Shown: in pieces, positions 1 to 7,664 of the stretch
How the letters are laid out: each line of letters begins with the position of its first letter
Numbering within the stretch: position 1 is the first letter of the stretch
From: an uncultured Kiloniellales bacterium
GTDB lineage: Bacteria > Pseudomonadota > Alphaproteobacteria > Kiloniellales > JAKSDN01
Assembly (NCBI GenBank): GCA_947258885.1
Contig: CAMYKD010000045.1
Location: 1-46,660, forward strand
DNA length: 46,660 nucleotides
Direction: 5' to 3'
The notes under the pieces: generated by a model
The model's input: the letters and a program-made list of their open reading frames with translations, nothing else
Databases searched by the model: none
What the model was told of the DNA's origin: nothing
Translations under genes and position numbers: made by a program

Positions 1-1061
1 GCCACGATCGGATTGGAAAGGTAGCGGGACACATAGAGGGCCACCGCGAACACGACCATCAGGGAAATGACGAGCACGGCGGAAAAGAACCGAATGGCCG
101 GGGAGAAGTCCTTAAACAGGAGTGCGGACGGTATGGCGACCGCGACCCGGAGGAACGGTCTTCCCGGCGCGATGGCGAAGTCCTGGAACGCCACGATGCC
201 CCTGTCCAACCTGGCGAATTCCAGATTTCCCTGAAACCCGCCGGTCAAGTATTCGCTGGGGTCGAACGTGGCCTCGTCATTTTCCGGCCGTTGCAAGGCC
301 CTGCCTTTTCCATCGAAGACCCAGATGGGGTTTTCCTCGAGAAAGGTCACCGTGCGCAGCCCGTCCAGAAAGTCGTCCAGCTTGTGACGGATCACGACCA
401 CGCCGCCGAACGATCCGGTGTCCAGGTCGATCTTGGCAAGTCCGGCAACGAAGGAGACCATCCCGTTTCGATCGACAAACGGACCGCTTGTCTCCATTTC
501 CCTTGGCGGCATGAACCATTCCATACCCCCCGACGAAAGCAGGAGCGGGATGGATTTCAGCAGTTTGAAAAGCCGAGCGGAGGCTTCAAAAGCAGCGGGG
601 TCCGTTATACCTGCCGATTCCGATCGGCCTGTCTCGAGATTGATGGGTTCCCGGCGACGCACCTTACCGACGGCCTCGATCATGACATCTCCGTCGGCGT
701 TCACGAAGCTCGCGCTGTGAAAATCTCCGAAATCTCCGAGCAGTTGGAGAAACATCCGCTCCAGTTTTTTCTGCGCGACGATCCGCTCGACCACGGATGC
801 TTGCAGATAGTCGTCAAGCGCCGAAGATGCGGCGATCGTGCTCAGGGACCTCTTGAGCTCCGTGATAAATTGCTGAGCGAAAATCTGGTGAATGGTATCG
901 ATTTGTTGGGCGATGTTCTCCTTCGTCCGTCGTTCAATGGAGTCGCGGCTGAAGCTGTAAGCCAGAAAAATCAGAATGCTGCTTGTGGCGATGTTCACCA
1001 GCATGAAAAAGAACAGGATTCGCAGGAAGATCGAGATCCCGCTTTTCTTGGAGGTTGCCAT
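1..1061 (-). CDS. membrane sensor protein, N-terminal part (cut by window edge)
   Basis: The ATG at 1061 has GGGAG about ten bases upstream and follows the stop of the binding-protein gene by eight bases. The frame is open to base 1, so the first ~353 residues are visible. Residues ~11-36 form a membrane helix, residues ~37-320 an extracytoplasmic ligand-binding region (Cache-like in size and placement), and ~323-343 a second helix that leads into SRYLSNPIV, typical of the start of a HAMP linker. The output domain lies outside the window; it could be a histidine kinase, a diguanylate cyclase or a chemoreceptor. Being the third gene of a run with two periplasmic binding proteins and no permease suggests that it reads their ligand occupancy. 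The two-helix sensor architecture is directly seen; the partner relationship is inferred. Confidence 0.75.
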   Translation of the reverse strand, partial: MATSKKSGISIFLRILFFFMLVNIATSSILIFLAYSFSRDSIERRTKENIAQQIDTIHQIFAQQFITELKRSLSTIAASSALDDYLQASVVERIVAQKKLERMFLQLLGDFGDFHSASFVNADGDVMIEAVGKVRRREPINLETGRSESAGITDPAAFEASARLFKLLKSIPLLLSSGGMEWFMPPREMETSGPFVDRNGMVSFVAGLAKIDLDTGSFGGVVVIRHKLDDFLDGLRTVTFLEENPIWVFDGKGRALQRPENDEATFDPSEYLTGGFQGNLEFARLDRGIVAFQDFAIAPGRPFLRVAVAIPSALLFKDFSPAIRFFSAVLVISLMVVFAVALYVSRYLSNPIV

Positions 1062-1069
1062 CGGAAAGA

Positions 1070-2164
1070 TCACTCCCGAAGGGCGACAGATTCTTCCACG
1101 ACTATGTCGATGATGTCCATCCGGTCTTCGATCGCAATGCCGAGCATCTCCGCGCGTTTGCGATTGATCATCAAGGGCCCTCGTTGCGGCGTGGTGGTTC
1201 GCATACGGCTGGGATTCAAACCTTGTTCCAGGATGTCGTAGGCCATCTCGAAGGCCTTGTAGCTCTGGTTGTATCCGGAATCGTTCGCCGTCAGCAGCAT
1301 GCCCTCCCGGACGAATTGATCCTCGTGGGAGGCCTCCGGTTTGCCGACGTTCTCCAGGTACCATCTGCCCACCGTCAGCATGTCGACATGGTTTCCGTCG
1401 TCGTCCCGGAAGGTGTCGTGATTGAGCATGAAGAATGCGTCGACCGTCTCGGCCAACTCGAGAACCCTTTGCTGGAACTCCGAGTAGGAGTTGGTCACCA
1501 CGACGTCCACGAGCTCTAGGGGCAGCTTCCCGCTTCGCGCCAGCACCTGGATCTGCTTGACATTGGGGCGCGCCGTGACGGAGTCGCAGGCCAGAATGGC
1601 GAAGGTCCTGGCGTTCGGCACGAGCGCGTGCAGGAACTCCAAGCTCTCTTTGTGATAGCCGGTCTGCCAGACCCCGGTGACGTTGTGGCCGGGGTTGTCC
1701 ATGCTGTCCACGAGACCGTACTTCAAGGGTAGCCCATTGATGCCCCAGAAGACGACGGGCGTGTCGGTGTCCAGGAGTTGGTTGCCGATATAGTTGGCGG
1801 CGTTGTCGTCGCCGAGCAGCACGAGGTCGGGTTGGAATGCCTCGATCGCCTGCATGATTCTATGCGTCGTCCTGGCGATGTGTTGTGCGCTGTTCTTCCG
1901 CTTGGTGTCCATCCAGTCCTTCTTGACGACGGCCTTCGAGCTTTCGACGTAGTCGTTCTCCGCGAAAGCCTCGATCTGCCGCGCGTCGTCCAGATAGCCG
2001 TAGGTCAGCATCGCCTCGCCCAGGCCCCTTTGGGTCGACTGGGACCACAGATATTCCTTGTGGTAGCTGCTCACCACGAAGACCCGCTTCTTCTCCGCTG
2101 CGTCGGCTGACGACCCCATGCAGAGCAGAAGGAACAGCGCCGCGACTGCTTGCCACTTTCTCAT
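1070..2164 (-). CDS. periplasmic substrate-binding protein, ABC_sub_bind-like
   Basis: A 364-residue exported protein. ATG at 2164 is preferred over the TTG at 2176 because GGAGAGG sits just upstream of it and it gives a clean signal peptide (hydrophobic core AVAALFLLLCMG, cleavage near ADA-A). The mature part starts with a beta strand (RVFVVSSYH) and has alternating alpha/beta units such as PDLVLLGDDNAANYIG and TPVVFWGING, as in the ABC_sub_bind family (PF04392, from memory of the family). Members of this family often occur without permeases, next to sensor proteins. Here the gene is followed after eight bases by a membrane sensor and preceded by a Tat-exported binding protein, which fits a sensing role better than transport. 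The ligand is unknown. Confidence 0.8.
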   Translation of the reverse strand: MRKWQAVAALFLLLCMGSSADAAEKKRVFVVSSYHKEYLWSQSTQRGLGEAMLTYGYLDDARQIEAFAENDYVESSKAVVKKDWMDTKRKNSAQHIARTTHRIMQAIEAFQPDLVLLGDDNAANYIGNQLLDTDTPVVFWGINGLPLKYGLVDSMDNPGHNVTGVWQTGYHKESLEFLHALVPNARTFAILACDSVTARPNVKQIQVLARSGKLPLELVDVVVTNSYSEFQQRVLELAETVDAFFMLNHDTFRDDDGNHVDMLTVGRWYLENVGKPEASHEDQFVREGMLLTANDSGYNQSYKAFEMAYDILEQGLNPSRMRTTTPQRGPLMINRKRAEMLGIAIEDRMDIIDIVVEESVALRE

Positions 2165-2242
2165 CGACCTCTCCAAACTGTCTTGCCGCTGTCTACGAAC
2201 CGGCAGGGAAACCCAAAGCCATGGCGTGCGCTGTCCGGCGCC

Positions 2243-3586
2243 TTACACCACGCCCCTTTCGCGCCATTTTTCGAAGATCCGCCTGGCTTCCCTATCGCCC
2301 ACGCTGAGCGCCTCTTCGGGGCTCATAGTGCCTTTGGCGGTCTGGGTGAACATGGTCGAGATGATCCAGCTGTTGAAGATCTCGTCTTCGGCAGCGTTCG
2401 CAAAACCGGGATGGCCAAGATTGGTAACCCAGCTCGAGATGTCGTCGAAGACGGCATACTTGTCCGCCGGCGTCGCCTGGGGATCGCTCGAAATGAGAGT
2501 CCGCAGATCCGGAACCATGTCCGGGAAACAGGGGAAATTATAGAACTGGCTGGCCCGGAACACTTCGTTGGAGTGCCCGACATAGTCCACCAAGAACTGT
2601 TTTGCGCCCTCGATGTTTTCCGCGAACTCCCAGATGACGTAGACGTCCATCAGGTGAGGCAACCCGATCCGGCGAACCGGTCCCTGGGGGGCCTTGGCCA
2701 GCCAGATATCCTTTGCAACGGGAATCCTCTGGTTTTCGCCGGTGCGGGTGATCGAGATCGCGTTGAGGACGAGCGAGCCCTTGCCCGCCAACATGTGGCG
2801 GTTATTGGACGAGGGGTCCCAGGCAAAGACCTCGTCGGTCATCGCCTCTTGATAGAGCGCCTTGACGAACTTCAGGGCTTCCAGGGTCTGCCTGGAGTTG
2901 AGCACGACATGTCCCGCTTCATCCTGGACCGACGACCCCGACGCGGCCATGAGAGAGCGCAAAAACACGTTGGTATCGAGCTCGGGCGCCAAGCCCAGCC
3001 CTACGGGATTGCCGTGCTTTTGTTTGATCTTGCGTCCGCCGACCCTCACGTCGTCCCAGGTGTCGGGATACATTCCGACGTCGTCCCACAGATCTTTCCG
3101 GTAATTGATCGGATCCGGGACGTAGCTGTCCGAGAATCCATAGTACTTGCCCGTCTTCGGGTTGTATGTGCTCGTCATGGCGAGTTCGACCGGCTTGCCG
3201 TACCTGCGTTCGCACTCCTCGTAGATCTCCCGGTGGTCGATGACGTGCTCCTCGTAGCTCGGCGGCGGGCTCACGAACATGAAGAGGTCGTGACCATTCT
3301 GGGCGGCGACCTCGGCTGCGGCGCGGCTGTTCAGGCTCGTCATTCCGACGTTGTCCACGATGACTTCGGTGCCGTTGCTACGGCCCCATTCCTTGACATA
3401 GACGTTGTTGAACCAGTGGTCGAATTCAGGGACGAAGTGGTTCCATTGCAGGATCTTCAAGGTCTTGTGGGCCTTGCTATTTGCGCGGCGCGGCACGAAC
3501 ACGGCGGGTGCCAAACCTGCTGCGAGAGCGGCACTGCCGGCGGTCTTGATCAGACGGCGCCTCGAACATTTCCTGGGGTTGGTCAT
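2243..3586 (-). CDS. Tat-exported extracellular solute-binding protein, family 1
   Basis: 447 residues with a twin-arginine signal (SRRRLIKTAGSAALAAGLAP, residues 8-27) followed by PAVFVP and a mature start near residue 37 (KTLKILQWNHFVPEFDHW). The fold signature is that of family 1 extracellular solute-binding proteins (sugar, glycerol-3-phosphate or polyamine type): an N-terminal lobe with an ILQWNHF strand, a VPDPINYRKDLW segment, and hinge-region helices. Length is normal for the family. No MalF/MalG-like permeases or ATPase follow; instead an ABC_sub_bind protein starts 78 bases downstream, then a membrane sensor. The start at 3586 has only a weak GAGACAG upstream. Tat export suggests folding, possibly with a cofactor, before export, but none can be seen. 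Confidence 0.85.
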   Translation of the reverse strand: MTNPRKCSRRRLIKTAGSAALAAGLAPAVFVPRRANSKAHKTLKILQWNHFVPEFDHWFNNVYVKEWGRSNGTEVIVDNVGMTSLNSRAAAEVAAQNGHDLFMFVSPPPSYEEHVIDHREIYEECERRYGKPVELAMTSTYNPKTGKYYGFSDSYVPDPINYRKDLWDDVGMYPDTWDDVRVGGRKIKQKHGNPVGLGLAPELDTNVFLRSLMAASGSSVQDEAGHVVLNSRQTLEALKFVKALYQEAMTDEVFAWDPSSNNRHMLAGKGSLVLNAISITRTGENQRIPVAKDIWLAKAPQGPVRRIGLPHLMDVYVIWEFAENIEGAKQFLVDYVGHSNEVFRASQFYNFPCFPDMVPDLRTLISSDPQATPADKYAVFDDISSWVTNLGHPGFANAAEDEIFNSWIISTMFTQTAKGTMSPEEALSVGDREARRIFEKWRERGVV

Positions 3587-3920
3587 AACTGTCTCATATC
3601 CTGTGCTTCATCGACCCCCGATGTGCGAAACCGACAGGTGACGACACGGCTCAAGCAGGGCGCTCTGGTTCGAGGTTCACCAAGAAACCTGGCGCAAAAC
3701 AAGGGGCTGGCCACGTGTCCGAGCAAGCTGACAATCCATCCAACCCGTTTGCTATCACTCAAACTGGCTAGCTGTTATTAGCTAGCTATTAAGGCTTAAA
3801 AACACCTTAAACCGTCGAAAGTGAGCAAGGCGCGAATCCCGGGACAGCTGAACTCCAGAGGGAGCGGGCGGAGCTCGGCCCGGTCGCGCCGCGGCCCGCC
3901 CCGCCGCCGTCGCGTGGCGG
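3587..3920. other. intergenic stretch without a gene, A/T-rich core with inverted repeat
   Basis: No convincing coding frame lies between the end of livF and the Tat binding-protein gene. The part 3721-3815 is distinctly A/T-rich compared with the liv operon and contains the inverted repeat listed separately. The promoter for the binding-protein/sensor cassette should lie here, but no clear -35/-10 pair could be chosen. Confidence 0.6.
3767..3786. promoter_or_regulatory. candidate operator: GCTAGCT-N6-AGCTAGC
   Basis: A perfect 7-bp inverted repeat, GCTAGCT, spacer GTTATT, AGCTAGC, in an A/T-rich stretch 180 bases upstream of the Tat binding-protein gene. There is no T-run on either side, so a regulator-binding site is more likely than a terminator. 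Each half-site contains the palindrome GCTAGC, so it could also be two separate sites. Function is inferred from symmetry and position only. Confidence 0.35.
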
Positions 3921-4616
3921 TCAGACCTCGAGCCATTCCCGGCGGATCGGTTCGTTGGCGCGCAGGTCCTCGGGAGTGCCCTCGAACACGATTTCGCCGT
4001 GGCCCATGACGTAGACCCGCGCCGAGATGCGCAGCGCGATCGTCAGCTTCTGCTCGACCAGCAGGATCGAGAGGCCCCGGCCGGCCATCTCGTTCAACAG
4101 CTCGGCGACCGTCTCGACCAGCTGCGGCGCCAGGCCTTCCGTCGGCTCGTCGACCATGATCAGGTCCGGGTCGCCCATCAGGGTGCGGCACATGGTCAGC
4201 ATCTGCTGCTCGCCGCCCGACAGCACGCCGCCTTCCGTATCGGCCCGCTCGCGCAGGGCGGGGAAGAGGTCGAACAGATCCTCCATGGACCAGCGCCCAG
4301 TTTGGCGCGCGCTCTTTTGGCCCAGCAGCAGGTTCTGGCGGACGGTGAGCGTGGGGAAGATGTCGCGGTTCTCGGGCACGTAGCCGAGGCCGAGCCGGGC
4401 GATGTCGTGGCTCTTCATGCCGGCGATCTCCCGGCCCTTGAACTTGATGGAGCCCCGGGGCTCGACCTCCCCCATGATCGCCTTGATGGTGGTCGAGCGG
4501 CCGACCCCGTTGCGGCCGAGCAGGCCGACGATCTCGCCCGCCCCCACCTGCAGGGTCACCCCGCGCAGGATGTGGCTCTTGCCGTAGTAGGCGTGGAGGC
4601 CGCGCACGTCCAGCAT
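3921..4616 (-). CDS. livF: branched-chain amino acid-type ABC transporter ATPase (LivF-like), Walker A Lys replaced by Arg
   Basis: 231 residues, the length of LivF. ABC signature LSGGEQQMLTMCR, Walker B LIMVDEPTEGLAP and the H-loop region are present. The Walker A motif reads GRNGVGRST: the invariant Lys (residue 40) is Arg, encoded by CGC, and the surrounding motif is otherwise intact. The start at 4616 lies one base past the stop of livG, so the gene is translationally coupled as last gene of a five-gene transporter. It would pair with LivG on the LivH/LivM permeases in the cytoplasmic membrane. The Lys to Arg change may be a lineage variant that still works in a heterodimer, or may weaken ATP hydrolysis at one site; the sequence does not decide. 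Confidence 0.9.
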   Translation of the reverse strand: MLDVRGLHAYYGKSHILRGVTLQVGAGEIVGLLGRNGVGRSTTIKAIMGEVEPRGSIKFKGREIAGMKSHDIARLGLGYVPENRDIFPTLTVRQNLLLGQKSARQTGRWSMEDLFDLFPALRERADTEGGVLSGGEQQMLTMCRTLMGDPDLIMVDEPTEGLAPQLVETVAELLNEMAGRGLSILLVEQKLTIALRISARVYVMGHGEIVFEGTPEDLRANEPIRREWLEV

Positions 4617-4617
4617 G

Positions 4618-5370
4618 TCAGGCGGCCTCGGGCCCCAGGTAGGCCTCCCGCACGGCGGTATTGGCGCGGATCTCGGCCGGCGGGCCCGAGGCGACGATCT
4701 GGCCGTAGACCAGGACCGAGATGGTCTCGGCCAGGTCGAAGACGACGCCCATGTCGTGCTCCACGATGACCAGGGTTCGGTCCTGCGAGATCTTGCGGAT
4801 CAGCGCGACCGCCTGCTCGGTCTCGCTGCGGCTCATGCCCGCCGTGGGCTCGTCGAGCAGGATCACGTCGGCGCCGGAGGCCAGGGTGATGGCGATCTCC
4901 AGGGCGCGCTGGTCCGAATATGACAGAAGGCCCGCCGGGACGTTGCGGCGCGAGCCGAGCCCGGTCTGCTCCATGATCGCCTCGCTCCGCTCCGCCAGGT
5001 CGCGCCGGCGGCCGACGAAATGCCAGAAGGAGTAGCGGTAGCCCAGGTCCCAGAGCATGGCGCACCGGACGTTCTCGAGCACGCTCATGCGTGGGAAGAT
5101 GTTCGTGACCTGGAAGCTGCGGCTCAGGCCCCTGCGGGCGATCTCGTAGGGCGGCTTGTCGGTGATGTCCGCGCCCTTGAGGAGGATGCGCCCCGAGGTC
5201 ACCGGGTGGAGGCCCGTGATCAGGTTGTAGAGCGTCGACTTGCCCGCGCCGTTGGGCCCGATCACGGCATGGATCCGGCCTTTTTCGATCGCCAGCTCGA
5301 CGCCGCGGATGATCTCCGTCTTGCCGAAGCTCTTGCGCAGGTTCCGCAGCTCGAGGGCATGGGCCGTCAT
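4618..5370 (-). CDS. livG: branched-chain amino acid-type ABC transporter ATPase (LivG-like)
   Basis: 250 residues. Walker A is canonical (GPNGAGKSTLYNLI, ~residue 37), with Q-loop SRSFQVTNIF, Walker B VILLDEPTAGMS and H-loop VIVEHDM. The signature helix is LSYSDQRALEIA rather than LSGGQ, a form common in LivG-type subunits. The ATG at 5370 overlaps the livM stop by four bases (ATGA), so start choice is firm. It forms the ATPase heterodimer with the livF product, whose Walker A Lys is Arg; this subunit therefore probably provides the fully canonical Walker A of the pair. Confidence 0.92.
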   Translation of the reverse strand: MTAHALELRNLRKSFGKTEIIRGVELAIEKGRIHAVIGPNGAGKSTLYNLITGLHPVTSGRILLKGADITDKPPYEIARRGLSRSFQVTNIFPRMSVLENVRCAMLWDLGYRYSFWHFVGRRRDLAERSEAIMEQTGLGSRRNVPAGLLSYSDQRALEIAITLASGADVILLDEPTAGMSRSETEQAVALIRKISQDRTLVIVEHDMGVVFDLAETISVLVYGQIVASGPPAEIRANTAVREAYLGPEAA

Positions 5371-6632
5371 CGGGCGGCCCCCGCCTTCACGGTCTCGATG
5401 GCGTCGGCGTAGCTGGCGGCCATGGGCCGGTAGGCGCGCCGGCAGGCCTCGGCGCCGAGCGCCGCGACGCCGGCGCAGACGAGCCACGGCAGCAGGCTCG
5501 CCGCGTCCACCGGCACCGAGTAGAGGCTCGTCCCGGTGTCCCTGGTCGATCGCGTGGACATGAAGTAGATCAGCTCGATCAGCCCGATCGCCCCGAGGCA
5601 GGCGACGATCGTGGCGCCGATGCCCAGCGCATAGGGCCGGACCATCGGCCGGAACAGCCGGACGTCCGTCTTCCAAATGGACTCGTGCATGAGGATCAGG
5701 CCGGACAGCCCGCCCTGCGCGAACATGACGGTCACCATGAACAGGATCCCGAGATAGAGCAGCCACGCCTCGGTGATGCCGCTCAGGTTGCTGTTCAGGA
5801 AGGCGATGACGACGGCGCCGAAGATCGGGCCTATGAAGGCCCTGGCGCCGCCGATCCACACCATGAACAACACCAGCCCGGACTGCCCCACGCCGACGGT
5901 CTCGAAGCCCACGTGCTCCACGTTGAGCGCATGCAGCGCGCCAGCCATCCCCGCGAAGAACGACGACAGCGCGAAGGCCAGCCAGCGCACCCGGTGGGTG
6001 CTGTAGCCGACGAACTGCAGGCGCTCGGGATTGTCGCGCACGGCGTTGGACATGCGCCCGAAGGGGGTATGGGTGAGCGCGTACATGGCCAGGGTCGCCA
6101 GCAGGCACCAGGCGGCGATCAGGTAGTAGACCTGTATGTCGGGGCCGTAGGTGATGCCGAAGGGCTCGGGCCCCGCCCAACGGTCCGTCTGGACGCCCTC
6201 CTCGCCGTTGAAGAACACGATCAGGATCAGCGTCAAGGCCGTCATCATCTCGGCGAATCCCAGCGAGATCATGGCGAAGACGGTCCCCGCCCGGCGCGTG
6301 GACACGAAGCCGATGGGAATCCCGAACAAGAGCCCCACCAGCCCTCCCACGAGGGGCAGGAGGCTCACCGGGACGTAGGGCAGCGTGCCCGCGCCGATGC
6401 CGTTAAGGACGTGGGCGACGCTGTAGCCGGCGAGCCCGAAGTAGACCGCGTGTCCGAAGGACAGCATCCCCCCCTGGCCGAGCAGCATGTTGTAGGCGAG
6501 CGAGAAGATGATCAGCACGCCCATCTGATTGAGCGTGGTGATCGCGAAGCCCGAGGAGAAGATCCACGGCAGCACGAGCACGACCGCGACGGCCGCGAGC
6601 CAGATCCCCGAGCGCCGCGCCAGGCCGGCCAT
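5367..6632 (-). CDS. livM: branched-chain amino acid-type ABC transporter permease (LivM-like), extended C-terminus
   Basis: 421 residues. ATG at 6632 shares its A with the livH stop (TGATG), so the upstream continuation of the frame is ignored. The N-terminal ~330 residues have the LivM pattern of membrane helices with the LLGQGGMLSFGHAVYFGLAGY motif. The C-terminal ~90 residues go beyond the usual length and carry two more hydrophobic segments (ALGIGATIVACLGAIGLIEL and SLLPWLVCAGVAALGAEA) followed by a short cytoplasmic-looking tail. It forms the pore with LivH. The extension could be a subfamily trait; substrate class cannot be read from it. Confidence 0.9.
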   Translation of the reverse strand: MAGLARRSGIWLAAVAVVLVLPWIFSSGFAITTLNQMGVLIIFSLAYNMLLGQGGMLSFGHAVYFGLAGYSVAHVLNGIGAGTLPYVPVSLLPLVGGLVGLLFGIPIGFVSTRRAGTVFAMISLGFAEMMTALTLILIVFFNGEEGVQTDRWAGPEPFGITYGPDIQVYYLIAAWCLLATLAMYALTHTPFGRMSNAVRDNPERLQFVGYSTHRVRWLAFALSSFFAGMAGALHALNVEHVGFETVGVGQSGLVLFMVWIGGARAFIGPIFGAVVIAFLNSNLSGITEAWLLYLGILFMVTVMFAQGGLSGLILMHESIWKTDVRLFRPMVRPYALGIGATIVACLGAIGLIELIYFMSTRSTRDTGTSLYSVPVDAASLLPWLVCAGVAALGAEACRRAYRPMAASYADAIETVKAGAAR

Positions 6633-7579
6633 CACACGTCCCGCGTCCCGAAGAGGCCGCGCGGCCGGACGATGAGGATCAGCACCAGCAGGAAATAGGG
6701 CAGTACCGGCGCGATGCTCGCGGTGGTCAGCCGCACCAGGTCCTGCATGATCCCCGTCACGTCCCGCTCGACGCCGAAGACGGCGAAAAGGGGATAGAAG
6801 GAGAGGTCGTAGGAGATCGCCAGATTGTCCACGATCCCGATGAACAGCGCCGCGACCAGCGCCCCCCAGAGCGAGCCCAGGCCGCCGATGACGATGACCA
6901 CGAAGACGATGGGGCCCAGGGTGATCGCCATCGCCGGCTCGGTGCCGAGCACGTTGCCGCCGATCACGCCCGCGAGCCCGGCCAGCGCGCAGCCGAAGCC
7001 GAAGGTCCACATGAAGATTCTGGGCACGTCGTGGCCCAGCGCGGAGACGATGTTCGGCTGGGTGAGCGCCGCCTGGATGATGAGGCCGATGCGGGTCTTG
7101 GCGATGAACAGGAAGAGCGCCGCGAAGATCGCTACGGAAATCACCAGCATGAACAGGCGATAGGCCGAGTAGTCGAGGCCCTGCCAGCTGAAGGCGGCGA
7201 AGTTCATGGACGCCGGGATGTCGTAGGGCATCGGCACCTTGCCCCAGATCAGCTGGACGACCTCCTCGATGACGAAGGCCAGCCCGAAGGTGAACAACAG
7301 CTCCGCGACATGGCCGAACTTGTGCACGGGCCGGAGCCCCCAGCGCTCCACCGCGGCGCCGATCACGCCGACGATGAGGGGCGCTACGACGAGCCCCGGC
7401 CAGAATCCGACGTAGGCGCTGATCTGATAGGCGAGATAGGCCCCCAGCATGAAGAAGCTGGCATGCGCGAAATTGAGCACCCCCATCATACTGAAAATGA
7501 GGGTGAGCCCGCTCGCCAGCATGAACAGCAGCATGCCGTAGAGGATCCCGTTGAACAGGGAGAAGGCGAAGACTTCCAT
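6632..7579 (-). CDS. livH: branched-chain amino acid-type ABC transporter permease (LivH-like)
   Basis: 315 residues, with eight or so membrane helices and the LivH-typical segments LIFSMMGVLNFAHASFFMLG near the N-terminus and VIGGLGSLWGALVAALFIG near residue 235. It ends IVRPRGLFGTRDV, the usual LivH tail. It overlaps livM by one base. The start at 7579 lies 85 bases after the binding-protein stop, across a strong hairpin. The substrate is probably an amino acid or amide, but this family also carries urea, short amides and aromatic acids. Confidence 0.92.
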   Translation of the reverse strand: MEVFAFSLFNGILYGMLLFMLASGLTLIFSMMGVLNFAHASFFMLGAYLAYQISAYVGFWPGLVVAPLIVGVIGAAVERWGLRPVHKFGHVAELLFTFGLAFVIEEVVQLIWGKVPMPYDIPASMNFAAFSWQGLDYSAYRLFMLVISVAIFAALFLFIAKTRIGLIIQAALTQPNIVSALGHDVPRIFMWTFGFGCALAGLAGVIGGNVLGTEPAMAITLGPIVFVVIVIGGLGSLWGALVAALFIGIVDNLAISYDLSFYPLFAVFGVERDVTGIMQDLVRLTTASIAPVLPYFLLVLILIVRPRGLFGTRDV

Positions 7580-7593
7580 GCGGCCCCCCGCGG

Positions 7594-7642
7594 CGCGTCC
7601 GTGCCCCGCCGGCCCCGCCCTGGGCCTGCGGGGTCGGACGCG
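7594..7642 (-). promoter_or_regulatory. strong intercistronic hairpin between livK-like gene and livH
   Basis: The outer arms CGCGTCCG (7594-7601) and CGGACGCG (7635-7642) pair perfectly. Inside them CCCCGC pairs with GCGGGG, and shorter GG/CC pairs continue towards the loop. No U-run follows on the minus strand, so it is probably not a full terminator. Such structures after a binding-protein gene commonly stabilise its mRNA or attenuate transcription, giving more binding protein than permease. Confidence 0.6.
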
Positions 7643-7664
7643 GCCTACCTGCCGGACCTATCGG

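Noticed and set aside
3767-3786. Inverted repeat considered as Rho-independent terminator of the liv operon
   Set aside because: The stem is A/T-containing and short, no T-run follows on the minus strand, and it lies about 135 bases after the livF stop; an operator is more plausible.
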